Source of the DNA: Puffinus mauretanicus
Taxonomy: Eukaryota; Chordata; Aves; Procellariiformes; Procellariidae
Length of the DNA stretch: 64,000 nucleotides
NCBI GenBank assembly: GCA_023333565.1
Contig: JAJKFH010000102.1
Span: forward strand, 6,899,001-6,963,000
Direction of reading: 5' to 3'
In this document: piece by piece, positions 28,600 to 40,860 of the stretch
Numbering within the stretch: the first letter of the stretch is position 1
How the letters are laid out: each line of letters opens with the position of its first letter
Program-made: the position numbers and the translations under genes
Notes under the pieces: model-generated
Told to the model about the DNA's origin: nothing
Seen by the model: the letters and a program-made list of their open reading frames with translations, nothing else
Database searches by the model: none

Positions 28600-29410
28600 A
28601 CCAGGTTTATGCCAGTAATAATATTCACATCAGCTTTCTTAGGGATAATCTTTAAGCAGAACCTAGCAAGAAAGGCTTTGAAAAGTATCATTCCTAGGAA
28701 CGCAAATCTCGGAACATGAAACATCGGTTTAATCGCCCTCTCTGACAACTTAACACGACAGATTGAAAAATACAAGCCGATATGGAAGTGGGATCAATGG
28801 ATTATCAAAGTCCTAAACATCTTCTCTTGCGGGGGGGGCTTTGGGGTCCATTGGCATGCGTAAGACATGAAGTTTGCATAGCTTACCGCAGATCCGATGC
28901 TGTCTGACTGGCAGGGAAGTTGAGAGGGAGAGAGAGAGATTTACATGAGGGAACTCAGGGGGCTTTGTCACGGCAATTGTATAAAGTGATATACAGTGCA
29001 AATCGACTCGAGCATGTCCCTGGATAGCAGGCGGTTTACAGCCTCTTCGAGCAGAGATTACTGCTTTATCTTGTCATACTAAATTAACGTGGCAGCACAC
29101 TGTTAAACAGTGGTGACCTCTTCATCTGTGGAAATTGCTGCCTAGAGGAGAGATGGTATTTAAGACTCTCTTTGTCTCTCTCTCTTTTTCCCCTCCCCAC
29201 TTTCTCTCGCTCTCCCCCTCCCTCCCTCTCTCTATCTTGTCTTTTTTTCCTGTAGGGCCCTGAGGCATTTTTGGGCTAGGTTGTAACATTAAAGACAAAA
29301 AGAAAGAAAGAAGGGGGGAAGGGAGAGGCTTTTAACATCAAGGTGACAACAGCTATGTGTTAATTGGGCCTTTGTTGTTTGATTAATAGCCACTTTGGTG
29401 TAGAATATTA
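28600..29410. promoter_or_regulatory. Candidate conserved intronic enhancer island
   Basis: Between about 28,690 and 29,050 there are roughly fifteen CpGs, against a CpG-poor intron background. Motifs seen include a TCF/LEF-like ATCAAAG (28804-28810), GTGTTAATTGGG (29357-29368), a SOX-like CCTTTGTT (29369-29376) and TTGATTAAT immediately after it. There is no ORF or repeat over most of it. CpG retention plus clustered homeobox, TCF and SOX sites is typical of deeply conserved developmental enhancers, which the SOX5 locus is known to contain. Conservation itself was not tested. Confidence 0.35.
29166..29252. repeat. Pyrimidine (CT)-rich tract
   Basis: Almost all C/T over about 85 bases, with CTCTCTCT runs. 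It sits inside the motif-rich island at 28.6-29.4 kb and could be a GAGA-like or H-DNA-forming element, but this is inference. Confidence 0.9.
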
Positions 29411-29930
29411 AGACAGTTGTTTGGACAACTTTCTAAAAATGACATGTCCTTTCAGTAAACTGGGATTAAGCAATGTTCTCTGGTCTGCACATTTTAACTC
29501 CTTATTGTTATTGCATTTAGTCCTAAGCTTACTGTTATGTAGGAGCGAGCGTGCTGTCAGGCCCTTCTGGCACTGTCCTCAGCTGGCATACATTGACAGA
29601 GCTCTCTCCAGTGGCACTCCAGTGAGCTGCTCTCATGCTGGTATTACTGAGGGTCAAGGTGATGAAGATACCACTGAAATGTAGTTGGGCTCTTGTGTTA
29701 GACTGTGTCAGAGGATTTTCAGAATTAAATAATGATCCTAGAAATACAGCTAAGCGGGAAAAGGACCACAGCCCTTTCATTGGGCTGGCAGTGTGATGCA
29801 GAAGAACGGGAAAAATAAATCTCGCGTTCCCGTCTTTTTCGGTAAACTGAGGTGATGAAGGAAAGAATGTAATCTCCTCCTTAGACCAGGTTTTCCTGAT
29901 TTTTCTATGTACTATGCAGTGATTCATTGT

Positions 29931-30004
29931 GGGTCCAATCCAAAGCTCTCTGAAGTCAATATAAAAATTGCTTTGTCTTTAATAGGCTTTGGATCAAGGC
30001 CCAC
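29931..30004. repeat. Palindromic ancient repeat copy
   Basis: The left arm GGGTCCAATCCAAAGCTCTC then TGAAGTCAAT is mirrored by TCTTTAATAGGCTTTGGATC with AAGGCCCA on the right. This fits the amniote hairpin repeat with 'GATCCAAAGCCCATTGAAGT' arms. The arms are imperfect from age. Confidence 0.6.
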
Positions 30005-30377
30005 ATGACCTTAGGCAAATTATTGCAAATCAGTCTTATGAAATGCTTTGAAATTTGCAAGCATACATGTCCAAAGGACTAATTTTTGCTATAATTTTTT
30101 ATAAGCGGCTGGGAGGCCAAGTGAAGTCAGGTTGGCCATCCTAGCACTGGAGATAGCCCTATATGCTGAAAATGGTAACATTATGGCTGCATGTTTGGGT
30201 CAAGGAGTCCTTCCCTACCTCTTCCTTTGCTCAATCTTTTAGTCTTTAGCAGGTTCTGCTCCTACGTTGTTGAGGGTATCGGTTGACAAGAGAAAATGCT
30301 TTTACGTCAAAAACTCAGCACTGACTCTGGGATGCCATAGGACTTTCACTACTTCAGTCATATGAAGAAGGTTACGG

Positions 30378-30445
30378 AAATGTAATGATCTGAGATGGAA
30401 AAGAACTTTAAGATCATCTAGCTTAGATTTTTCCTTGCTGTAGAC
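30378..30445 (-). mobile_element. Possible CR1 3'-end scrap, antisense
   Basis: The + strand GAGATGGAAAAGAACTTTAA followed by GATCATCTAGCTTAG resembles the complement of the CR1 3' end (…GGAAGGGACCTTAAAGATCATCTAG…). Only about 60 bp can be aligned by eye, with no terminal repeat, so this is a weak call. Confidence 0.4.
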
Positions 30446-31660
30446 AATTGTTCCTTACTGTGAATTTCTTGAGCTGCCACCTACACAGATTCATGCAAAG
30501 TTCTGTGCATTTCGTATTGTACATTTTGTATGTAACATTTTCAGAGGCAAGCTTTTATTCACTTCTCTGAGGTGCCAGCAAAGCTTATTTTTGCAGTAGA
30601 GTATTTGCCATTTGAGATGCAATGGATCTGTGAACACCAAAGTTATAATTGTTTTCTTTGGATGAATTTTGAAGGCCATTGAGCTAAGCACTTGCACTAG
30701 AGATAGAGAAAGGACTGACTTCCTGATTTATTATTTTTAGAAATCAATGCATTTGATAATTTATGTACAGCTTACAGAGGCCGTGTAAGTGGCTCATGAA
30801 TCGATCAGCAGCCAGCAAAAATGAAAGCTAATGAGCTCATTTCAATAGCAAGTTGCTCATTAGCAGGTAGGCTCACTGATCTTTCAGGTTTTCCAGTTCA
30901 AAGTCATGTGGTCTTTCCATGTTCTTGGAGAAGTAGTTTCCTTGAAAAGAACAAAACAGAAAAAGAAAGCATGGCAAGGTTTTGAACATTTTCTCCTTGC
31001 TTTGACATACACATTTACAGTAAATGCTTGATATTGGGCTAGAGGGGCAGCCACCTAATGGTCTGCAGGGCTAAGTCTGTGCCCATCACTATCGTACCAA
31101 CAACTTTCAGCAGCTGAAATTGAATTTACTAGTGAATTTGCAAGATGTATGGGAAGAGGAGTATGGAGGCCTCTTCTCTGCTTCTGCATTAGAAATCGAT
31201 ACATGCCCAGCACAGCACTTTTCCCAGTACAGCATTTTCAGCCCAGGTTTTCTCCAGCTCAACAGTCAGATGTGGGATGCTAGAAACTGCATTACTGTGC
31301 AGAGCTAGGCAATATGTGCTTCCCTCTGTTCACAGTTGACACCATGGCCCATCCTGATTGGATGACATCAGGCCTATGTCCTCCTCTCTCCTAATAATAA
31401 TTATTTGATGCCTTGTTTGAAACACTTTGATGATTCCGGTAGGATTTTTGTAGGGTGTACACAAAACTAGCTCGTTTGGCCCAGGTGTTATCTTTGATAG
31501 AGATACCAAGAGCTGAAGAAACATGGGAATTAACCGCCCCCTATGAAGTACTCTAAGGGGCAGGACTAAGAAGTATTGTGGAGGCTCATAAACCTGCCTG
31601 AGAGCAAGTTTTTAGCTTTGTGCATTAGTGGAGTATATTGGTGTCCAGCACTACCATTGA

Positions 31661-31679
31661 TTTTTTTTTTTTTTTTTTT
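31661..31679. repeat. Poly-T tract (19 T)
   Basis: An uninterrupted T run with no retroelement recognised beside it. Confidence 0.95.
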
Positions 31680-32327
31680 CCTTGTGGTAAAGGAGCAAAT
31701 TCATTATTAATCTTTTTGAAAAGCAAACCCACTGCTTTAATTACCAAACCTTTGATAGAAAATTCCTGAATCCTTATGTTATTTATATATGTAAAAATAT
31801 GTAGGTGTATATATATACAAACACACATACTTTAACTGTCTCCTATAGGCATGAGAAATATACTGCTTCTAATCAGACTGGAAAAAAACAGATTCTTGAC
31901 AGAGTTGCCTGAGGCCCCTGCAAAACAGCGACTCTTGAAACATATTTTTAAAATAATTTAAAAAAAGACAGATTTTTCCAAATCTCAGGGATAGATTTTC
32001 AACTGCCTGATTTGGCTTGAAATGAGTTGGCTGAATCAGTTTCTTTTTCTTTTTAAGTAAGTCTATAAAGCTTTGATGAATCTGGCTCATTGTTTAGCAC
32101 TTATCTCATGAGTAAAGCTTGAGAGGTTTGGCTTGAAACTTACCAAATCACATCTTTGGAAAATGGCCCAAGCCTATTGATTTATTTGGGGGGGGAGGGG
32201 GCGGAATCCAAAGCAAAACACAACCAAAAAGCCCTGATCCAGCTTAGTGAGTAAGTCCCTTACAGATCTATAGAGCCCCTACTGAATGAGCCCATCTATT
32301 CCTCAACGCATGTGAGCCCTGCACTTT

Positions 32328-32695
32328 ATGGAATTGTAGGGCTGAGAGGGATTGCGAGAGGTCATCCAGTCTCAGCTTCAATCCAGGGATCAGCTGTACC
32401 AATGTCATTTCTGTCAGATAATAGTCTAACTTCCTAAAGTTACTCAGGGCAGGAGACTTACAACCTACCAGTCTGTCTGTCCCAGGGTATTGTTGTCTTT
32501 ACCATTAGAAAGTTATTCTTAATGTGTAACTCAAATCTTTTGTGCTTCAGTTTTGGCTCATTAATTCTTGTCCTAGCCACTGCAGCAAGAGAAATGTAGT
32601 TCCTCTTTTCAGCAAATGTTTTTGTATTTGAAGACTGATACCACATCCCCTCATCTCAGACTTGTCTTTTAGTATGTGGAGTTCTTGTCTCCATA
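32328..32695 (-). mobile_element. Old CR1 LINE 3' fragment, antisense
   Basis: The + strand starts GGAATTGTAGGGCTGAGAGG and continues AGAGGTCATCCAGTC, a diverged form of the CR1 3' end complement. It runs on through CTTCCTAAAG, TTCTTGTCCTAGCCACTGCA and TATTTGAAGACTGATACCAC, all collinear with antisense CR1 3' sequence. It is much more diverged than the copies at 19.0 and 52.0 kb and has no usable frame, suggesting an insertion from the early bird or archosaur lineage. Edges are approximate. Confidence 0.85.
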
Positions 32696-35600
32696 TTTTT
32701 CTAAAAATTTTTTACTATATTTTGGTTCCCGGAAACTAGTAGTAGTGGAAACATTTGTATTTTAACAGCTATGTCTCCTGCTTAACAACAGATGATTTTC
32801 CATTAATGACAATGTCTGCAGCAGGTGCATCTGAGATGCTACTGAAAAACTCTAATTCCAAGTAAAAACAGACTGAGGGTGGCTCAGTCGCGGTTTCATA
32901 AATGGTGCTGAGTAGTTTTGTTCAATTAACTTGCAGTTAAATCCTCTCTGGTAGTAGTCTGTCTAGTTAGCTGTGGTTAAGTTTTCTAAATGGAAGGAAG
33001 ACTTTGTGTGCCACTGTCCTTTGCTTAGTTCACTGGCAGAAGACAAGTTTTGGAGCTGCTTAGCTTTGCAGAGCTCTGACTGTGCATAGCTGTGGAATAG
33101 CAAAATGGATTATAGTGCCTCTTGCATATCAAAAGAATTGCCAGTGAAGTCTGACTACAAGATCTTTTCTTATAGGGAGAAGGAAGAAGAAACATTGCGT
33201 CTCAGGTCTTAGAGTGAGTTTCCAAGGCAAGGAGTTGGTAGGGAGGAAATCTTTAAATTTAAGACATTTGATCTGGAAGTCAATGGGAAAAAATAAACAT
33301 CAGACCTCATGATATCAATTATCTGAGTCACGTTTAAAAAGTACTCAGTCCTCTGAACATAATTATTTTCATATGTACAAGATAAAGTGTGCAACAGATT
33401 TAAAATCAAAATCCATTGCCTTTTATGATCTTTAAGGAATCCAGTGTTTGTACAAGCTGAAATAAAGTAACCGATATAATGAGGATTGTGCTTTTCTGTA
33501 TTTTATAGATTTAATAAATCCTCTGTTAAAAGGAGTTACCAAGTCAATCTTCCCACTTTATTAGAAGACACTTAGTAGAAATTGACCTTGGTATCAGTCA
33601 ACAGTTTTCTTTTTACTGTGTTTTGGGCTACTTGATAAGAGAAAAGACATATTCCCCTTAAAGCGATTCTTTCTCCCTTGTCTCTCTATTTTTACACTTC
33701 GAGATTTTGTCTTATGATCACCAGAAAGAAGGTATACGTATGAGCCATCTGGAAATCATAGCTGTTTGTGCTCATGGAACTTGATGCATTTTTACAAAGC
33801 AGTGAGATAAGTACTGATCTTAAAGGGAGAGTGAAGACTAGGAAGATAGTTAATTTGCTACACACCACTGCTTTTTTTTGGAGCTCTGCTGTGGTAACTA
33901 CAACTCCAGTGGTGAATACTTAGTGATTTCTTCCCATTCGTGCATCTAAGAGAGGCTGGAGATCTGTCTAGGGTACAGTGGAGTAAAGGGGTGTGCTTTA
34001 TTGCCAAAGGAAAACCAGTATGCAAGACAAGTTGGCAATGATGGGTGAAATTTCCAGTTGATCATGAGTGAATCTTCATGTGGTGAAGCCCTTTTCTTTC
34101 CACTCTCCCCCCTGACACTTTGGTGGAAGATTTTGAGCAAACTCCCCCTTCTTTGGAAGTGCAGACTGCTGCTGCACTCAAAAAGTAAAAGTAATTGATG
34201 GCAGATGACAGCTGCTGATGAACAGCTCAACCTCATGCTTCAGTGAGGAATTCGGGTAGAATTTCAAGCATGAGGATATTATAGAAATCTTACAGAATTA
34301 ACAAAATTTGAAGACTACATGGTTATAAACTACCGTAGGTCCTGTAATAAAACAAATAAAGTTTATATAGTGGTAGGAGGATGACAGTCAGCTCACCAAA
34401 TACGAATGTTGTGAACAGGCGTGGTCCTTGTGCTGAAGCTAAAAGCACAAAATAGTAGATATGACCAAACGCGCCAGAACTTTTCTGAATTTTCTGCATG
34501 TATTTCTGAGGAAAGTGTTTGAAGATGCCTATAAATACAGGATATTAGCATATATTATTTCCAAGAAAGAAGATGGAAATAAAAAAGAACAAAAAGCTCT
34601 GGGATTTTGTCAAAACCGATGTGAATTAAGGGACAGTCCTTCAAAATGGACGGCTGTGTTAGGAAACTGACTGGAGGACTTGCCCCAGGAACCGTGGTAG
34701 GAAATAGCTCTTCATCACTGGCAAAGGATCAGTCTGTTCTGTTACAGTTTCGTTTTTCGCTTCCAGATTTATCAGTTCTCTTTTGAACTGTTTTGATAAA
34801 TAATTGTACTTGTGAAGGTTAATGGAGTGTCAGTCTCTTATTTACTCTCAAGCCAAATGTGGTACATGCTAGTCAGAAGTGTAGCTCATGCTTCATGACC
34901 AGCTGACCTTAACGCTTTAAAGTGTGGTTATAGTCAGATAAATGACTGTAAAAATGACATTACAGGGTACCATGTTTTCTGTCTGTTTTCTAAGCTGTAG
35001 CTTTAGAGGTCAAATTTAGTTGCATAAAACTATGATATTTTTATTAATTGCCTATAATGCTAACTTAACCTGGGGTTTGAAAATAAAGCTGTATCCTTTT
35101 TGCCTCACGTCATCCCTGGTAATAAACATTTTGCAAACGGTACTTAACTGACTATTTTGTTGATGATATGACTGCAAAGCAGAGTTCAGTTCTTTCTTTT
35201 GTAGCTGTATTGACTCTTTATGCTAATGGCTATTAAAAAAATTTAGTCAATAAAGCAAGCAGATAGACATGACTCAGAAAATACATGGGGAGCAAATATG
35301 TTGAATAAAGATGTTATTTTAAAGCCACTGTTCTGCTTATCCCCATGCATTGTTGGAGATTCACCTGTTGCAGAAGCAGAACACAAATGCTTTCATGTAA
35401 ACTACTACTAATCTGTGCCAATCTAAAATTAATGCAACCCTTGCAGTCACAAGAATGGCTAGCAATTTCCAAAGATGTTTGTTGCTGTCTATTTTCCAGT
35501 TTATGTTCATTAGTATCTTCACTGGATATTTTAAGAGCGTGTTTCTTTTCATCAGTGCTTAAGCGAGAGAGTAAAACCTAAGACAAACTACTAGTTCTTT

Positions 35601-37102
35601 TGAGAAATTTTCACAGCTAATTCTGGTCATATTTTATTAAGTGTACACTGTGCATAAGCTGACCTCTCTGGTACTAAGACTCATTCTGTTACTTCCAAGG
35701 AAGAAAGTTCTGGTTTTTATTTAAGGGAATAGTAGCTGCAATGAAAATTAATAAACTTGTACACAAAGGCTTAAAATTAAAATGTCTTCTGGAAGTGAGA
35801 TTTCCAGAACAGTTTCGTCTTCTGAACAAGTGATCCCATTTTCACTGAAAATAACCTGTGGAGGTAAATGCAATTCGCTGATGGAGATCTTCTGAAACTC
35901 TTGCTAATCATTCAATATTCTGGCCAGCTTCTTCAGAGAATAAATAAGTGCTGAAATCAGGAGAATCAGGCTTATAATTAATATCTTAATGGAAAAATGT
36001 TTACAAGAGGATATTGTTTAGACAGTCCTCAGAAATTCTCCCATTTAGTCATTGAAAATATAACTGTGCATACCTGTTCTGTTCTATGGGCCTTCCTAAT
36101 CCCAGGTTTTCTACTTTGAAGGTGATGTTTTGGCTGATTTGGGTACCTATGATTTATATATCATCTAATCTTTTCACATTACCAACTCCTTGTGTGATAA
36201 CAGTATCTTGATTTGTATTGGATTGAGGTGAATTTGAACCTACAATGTAAAGACTTCCTTGCTTTATGAATCTGATTCCTAAATAATCAAGGAAAACTGA
36301 TGTCATTATAAAGTTGTGTAAAACCAGGTTGAAGGACAGGGCAGCTGGCAGGGTATGTATGTCCTCCTTCCAAACTTTTAAATTTTTCTTTAACGTAAGG
36401 CGTAGGTGGAAGGAAAAAAGTATCTTACATTTCTATGAATGACACAAACATGCTTCCCAATTAATATGTGATACTGATGAAAGAAACAAAATGGTCATAT
36501 TATAACTATTGCTAGTATTAATAGCCATGAACATGATTATGATGTACTACATTAACTACTCAAGAAAGCAGTTAGTAGTCAGGTATATGAGACGTTGCAG
36601 CATAGTGTCATTGTAACATCTTCTGGCCCTCTATTTTTAAAAGTTTATTTGAACCTGAAGTTATAAGACACTATGTAATGTTTGAATAACAGAAATACAA
36701 TACCAAAATGTATTGAGAAGAGCATTATATAAATGTGTAAGTGCAACTTCCAGTACTGTCAAAGATACTGTAAGGAAGATTGGATGCCTTTCAGACGGAC
36801 CAGTCTTACGTGTCAGAAACTACCTGCCTGTACCTTGTACAGTACAAATAAACTCTCAGCATAGTTCCTGTTTATAATATAATTTGCATGTGATTTTCAC
36901 TCTTACTTCACATAATTGAATTTAATCAGGCAATTTATTTTTCAAATATGTAGTATCCACACGTGTACATCTGAAGATTAAAAAACTTAATCAAGAAATT
37001 TTATGTAACTCTTTTGAGTATGTTTAAATATGTCTACTGTAAGTGTAGACACTCATAGACCAGAATAAGAAAACCTCCAAAATGTTCTGTAATTTTTTTT
37101 AA

Positions 37103-37109
<7 letters not shown>

Positions 37110-37154
<45 letters not shown>

Positions 37155-37155
37155 T
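37110..37155. repeat. Poly-A (30 A) followed by (TA)n
   Basis: Thirty A residues run into about eight TA units. The sequence 5' of it is AT-rich and not recognised as a retrocopy; no AATAAA lies within 30 nt. Confidence 0.95.
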
Positions 37156-39239
37156 AAAAAAAGGTGAAGTGTGACTCTTATAACCAAATACCCTGTCTTT
37201 GTGTTCAGCCCCTGTCTGTGCTCAAGGTCTCTAGGTGCTCCATAGGAGCTTTTTAATTATTTTTCCCTGTTTGATGTTGCTAAGTATAATGAATGGATTG
37301 CAGAGAACTTTTTGTTAGAAACCTTCTGTACATCAGCTCAGTGCTGGTAGGCACAGTGATACCTGGCTGGATCACATCCTGAGACTCACTCTTGACAAAT
37401 TTAAGGTCAGAAAAAGACAGATTTTGTAAAACCATGCTCTGTTAGTCAACCAATACTTCCTCATCACAAAGTAGGCTTACATTATTTCCAGCCAAAGTGG
37501 AGAGAATTGTGTCTTTCTTATTTGGGTTGGGCAATTCTGCGGGTTTTTCAGCATCGCTTCATGATGACTGAAAACTACAGGGAATACTCAGAAATCAGTG
37601 ATTCAAAGAGGAGCTTGGAGAAGAAAGGCTAATTCCAGCAAAAGTTATTCATCCTCTGCAGATGGTGGGTAGTTGCCTATGACTGTAGAAGAATAGATGT
37701 TCTTTGGGGTTTTTTGTTTGTTTGTGAACATGACATACAACAGTACACAAAATCAATTGTTAAGGAAAATATATAGTGGACTTAACGAGCTACAGGAATA
37801 TGATTTCTTTAAAAAAATGGCATAAGAGAATGAGAATGAACTGCCTTAAAGCTAATAAAGATCATTTGTATTACTTAGAATAATTTAGGTAAGTGATGAG
37901 AAAGGGGAGGAAAATTAGCATTTCTGTACAGTTTGCTTACTGTGTAATTCTTAATCAGGAGTGTCACAACATCCCTTGATATCATCTTATCACAAAGGTC
38001 TCTTCGTAGTAGGCAATGTATGCTACTGACTGCAGTTTAAAGGAACAGAAGAAAGAAAAACTGATCTGCAGAGTGAAAACAACTGTGAATCTGTCATAAA
38101 TTAGAATTTATTGGGTTTTTTGCATCACTCAATCACAGTCTAAACTGGCTCTGTGTGCGGGGTCCATGTTCGTTTTAAATCTTGTTTAAGCTCTGCTTGA
38201 ATGAGCTTTAGAATGGGACTTAAATGATAAAATGACATCATGCTGCTCCCCTGAGCAGAACACAAAGCTACCATTTGAGGTGTACTAAGACCCAGAAGAG
38301 TGAACAGAGAATTGGTTCTCAGGAACCCTTGGATGCTGAATGTGCTCTGCCATTACCTTGCTTTGGAACCTGGCGAGTCAGGTTCATGTAATTTCCTAAT
38401 TTGCCCTTTATGCAATATCACAAAGGGATTTTGTGGGCATTAATTAACAAATTTTTGGGTAGCACTAACACATATTACACTTATGTATCAGTGTTATGTG
38501 GATTGACTTTTGTCATATTAATTTTTATTAATTATTCTGATATATTTGGCATTCTCTGATCAAACACCATCCTCCATTTGAAGTGCATAAGATCCAAATA
38601 AGATTGATTCCTACTCTGTAAATATCTTCTCTGGAACTGATTTCGTGTGAATGTATTTATTCTGTGCTGATAAATACAGAATAGATATATTTCTTTTTTA
38701 TTATTATTATTTCCTGTGCAATCTTTTCTCCAAAGTTGAGAAAACTACTTTGGTTTATACCAGAATTCCAAATTCTATTTCACTAAAATTGTGGAACAGT
38801 TGTTGGTAAAAGGAAAATCAAGTTATAAAAGACATAAAAAGAAGAGCAGGTGAAATAAATTTTGGAGGGAAAATAGGTCTTTTAATAAGTGTTAAAGAGG
38901 ATGAAAACAGTTACTGCTTGGAGAAATCCTGTAAATTACTGTTTGTGTAGCCATCACTTAAGTGTGAGAGAGTAAGTAGTAGACAGAAAGTAATTGGTGA
39001 AGTCTATAAAAAGCAGCTAAAAGAATAGAGAACTTAGATAAAAGCAGATCCATGAGTTCCACATGCTAGATGATACGCATTTCGAAAATAAATGAATGAG
39101 ACGAAAATATTTCTGAACCAATAGAATTCATTTTGAAAAATTCATATTCTAAGTGTGGTATTTTATGCTACAGTTAACTTCAGTGGAGGCAATGGGGCTG
39201 TTTCTCAAGCAGCTATTCCATTTTAATAAAGTAATGTTT

Positions 39240-39375
39240 TCTGGCCCTTCTAGAAAAGGAGAACTTCCAGAAGATTGCTTTCAGAAAAAGAAATAAAGTG
39301 ATACTAATCTCTATAGAGGCAAAGATGATTTTGACAGTTATCATCCTGTAAGTCTAGTTGTAATCTTTCGAAAAG
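39240..39375 (+). mobile_element. Ancient CR1/L3-like LINE reverse transcriptase remnant
   Basis: Although decayed, the + strand reads as the conserved start of a CR1-clade RT domain: GELPEDC (family usual G-x-PEDW) near 39258, then a basic spacer, and a Y-HPVSL block near 39340 (family NYRPVSLTS). Small indels break the frame. Given the same orientation as the CR1 remnant at 40.3 kb, this may be the 5' piece of the same insertion. Confidence 0.55.
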
Positions 39376-40289
39376 CAAGAGAACAAATACACGGTGAAAG
39401 TAAATAAATAGATATGAAATGAGAAGGCTCATGAACAATATACAACATATATAAAGCAGAACATGATTATTTTAAAAGTGTAGTGGATTTAGCCACACAC
39501 CTACCCTTCATGTAGGATATGTGCAAGATTCCTGATATTAAATGTGTGGGCCAAGGTCTTCAAAAGTATAAAGAACAAATAATTCCAAAAGAGTTGATTA
39601 TTGGAAGTTGCATGGAATTCAGTCCATAAGTATGCATGCATTGCGAGGTGCTTCTTTCATACAGTGTTTCATGCGTCTCATTTGAATGTTCCAGGTAAAG
39701 TAACTATAAAAAAAGAAAAATTGTAATGCATTAAGTTGTTGAGAGGAGGGTAGAATGATGACGTACAATATGATTTTATTTAACTAGTAGAAAGAGACAT
39801 ATACTGAATGTCAGAAAAAGATGGGTACCTTCTTTGAAAAGCCACACTGGCAGAGATTGTCAGAGGAATTCCTTCAGTAGAAATGAGGAAAAAAATTCCT
39901 AGGGCAATATACTCTGCACAGGTGTCCTTCATTATAGTACCTTTTTGCTTACCCTTGCCTGTCAGAGCCTCCTGGTTATGTAGCAACATCTCTCTCTTGC
40001 GTTATTCGTTATTTGGAGGTGGCTGGAAAAAAATGTGGACTGAAAGGAATATGGTTATGGTAGTCCTTTGTAAGGTAGGCTGTAAGCTGTCTAGCTCTTG
40101 GTACGGGATTCATAGGACAGTGAGCGCCTGTAGCAACATTTTAGAAATATGGAGAAATAAATACATTGTTGTAGAAGTTTGAGCAAGTAAATTACAATAC
40201 ACTCATTAAAGTTGCCAGTGGTGCACCAGGGAGAATAGAACCATAATATCAAAGGAATCAAGGGGAGGCTGCATGGCAGGAAATAATCA

Positions 40290-40860
40290 AATGTAAAGTT
40301 ACAAACTGATACAGCTGGATAAAGTAATCCAAAACACAGATAATCAATGGGAGTAAGGCACTTGGAAAACAGTAATGGTGAAAAAGATTTAGGTGTGTTA
40401 AAACAAATTAGATATGATCTTGTCATGCAGCAAGGCAGCAAAAAAGGCGGTAACGAGGAGGTAATTGTCCCTCTCCTCATAACTCTGCTAAGATGACATG
40501 TGAAATAATGTGTTCAATTCTGGCCACGTTAGAGAAGTCAGCAAATTGGAAGGATTTCAGATGCAAGCAATAAATGATTAAAGAGTTGTAGGAGCTGATT
40601 TGTGAGGGAAGACTGAAAGAGGAAAGGCTAAACATGGGCCAGTAATAACAAAGTAAATATATGCTAATTGTCCAAAAAGATGTGGATGATACAAGCTCTA
40701 ACATGGAAGAGGAATAAGCCAGAGCGCTGGAAGAAGCAGCTGTATAAGAAGAGTTTTAGGCTGAAAGGAAGCAAGTATGAGGCAATGTTTCAGAACAATG
40801 AGGGTTTTTTTACCATGTAGAATATTCATAGGGGGAATGGGGAACCTCGCTGCTTGAGAC
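40290..40860 (+). mobile_element. Ancient CR1 LINE remnant, sense
   Basis: Several blocks are collinear with ancestral amniote CR1 RT sequence: CACTTGGAAAACAGTAATGG followed by GAAAAAGATTTAGGTGT (the DLGVL region), CAAGGCAGCAAAAAAGGCGG (the AAAKKAN region), GAGGAGGTAATTGT, GTTCAATTCTGGCCACG (the QFW region), AAATGATTAAAGAGTTGTAG, and GGAAGACTGAAAGAGG...GGCTAAACATGG (the ERL-LF region). There are many substitutions and indels and no open frame. The terminal repeats of the 3' end are not recognisable. It is clearly older than the other CR1 copies. Confidence 0.8.

Noticed and set aside
29998..30060. ACATGACCTTAGGCAAATTA as another MIR-like fragment
   Set aside because: Only about 25 bases match and the region overlaps the palindromic repeat; too weak to list.
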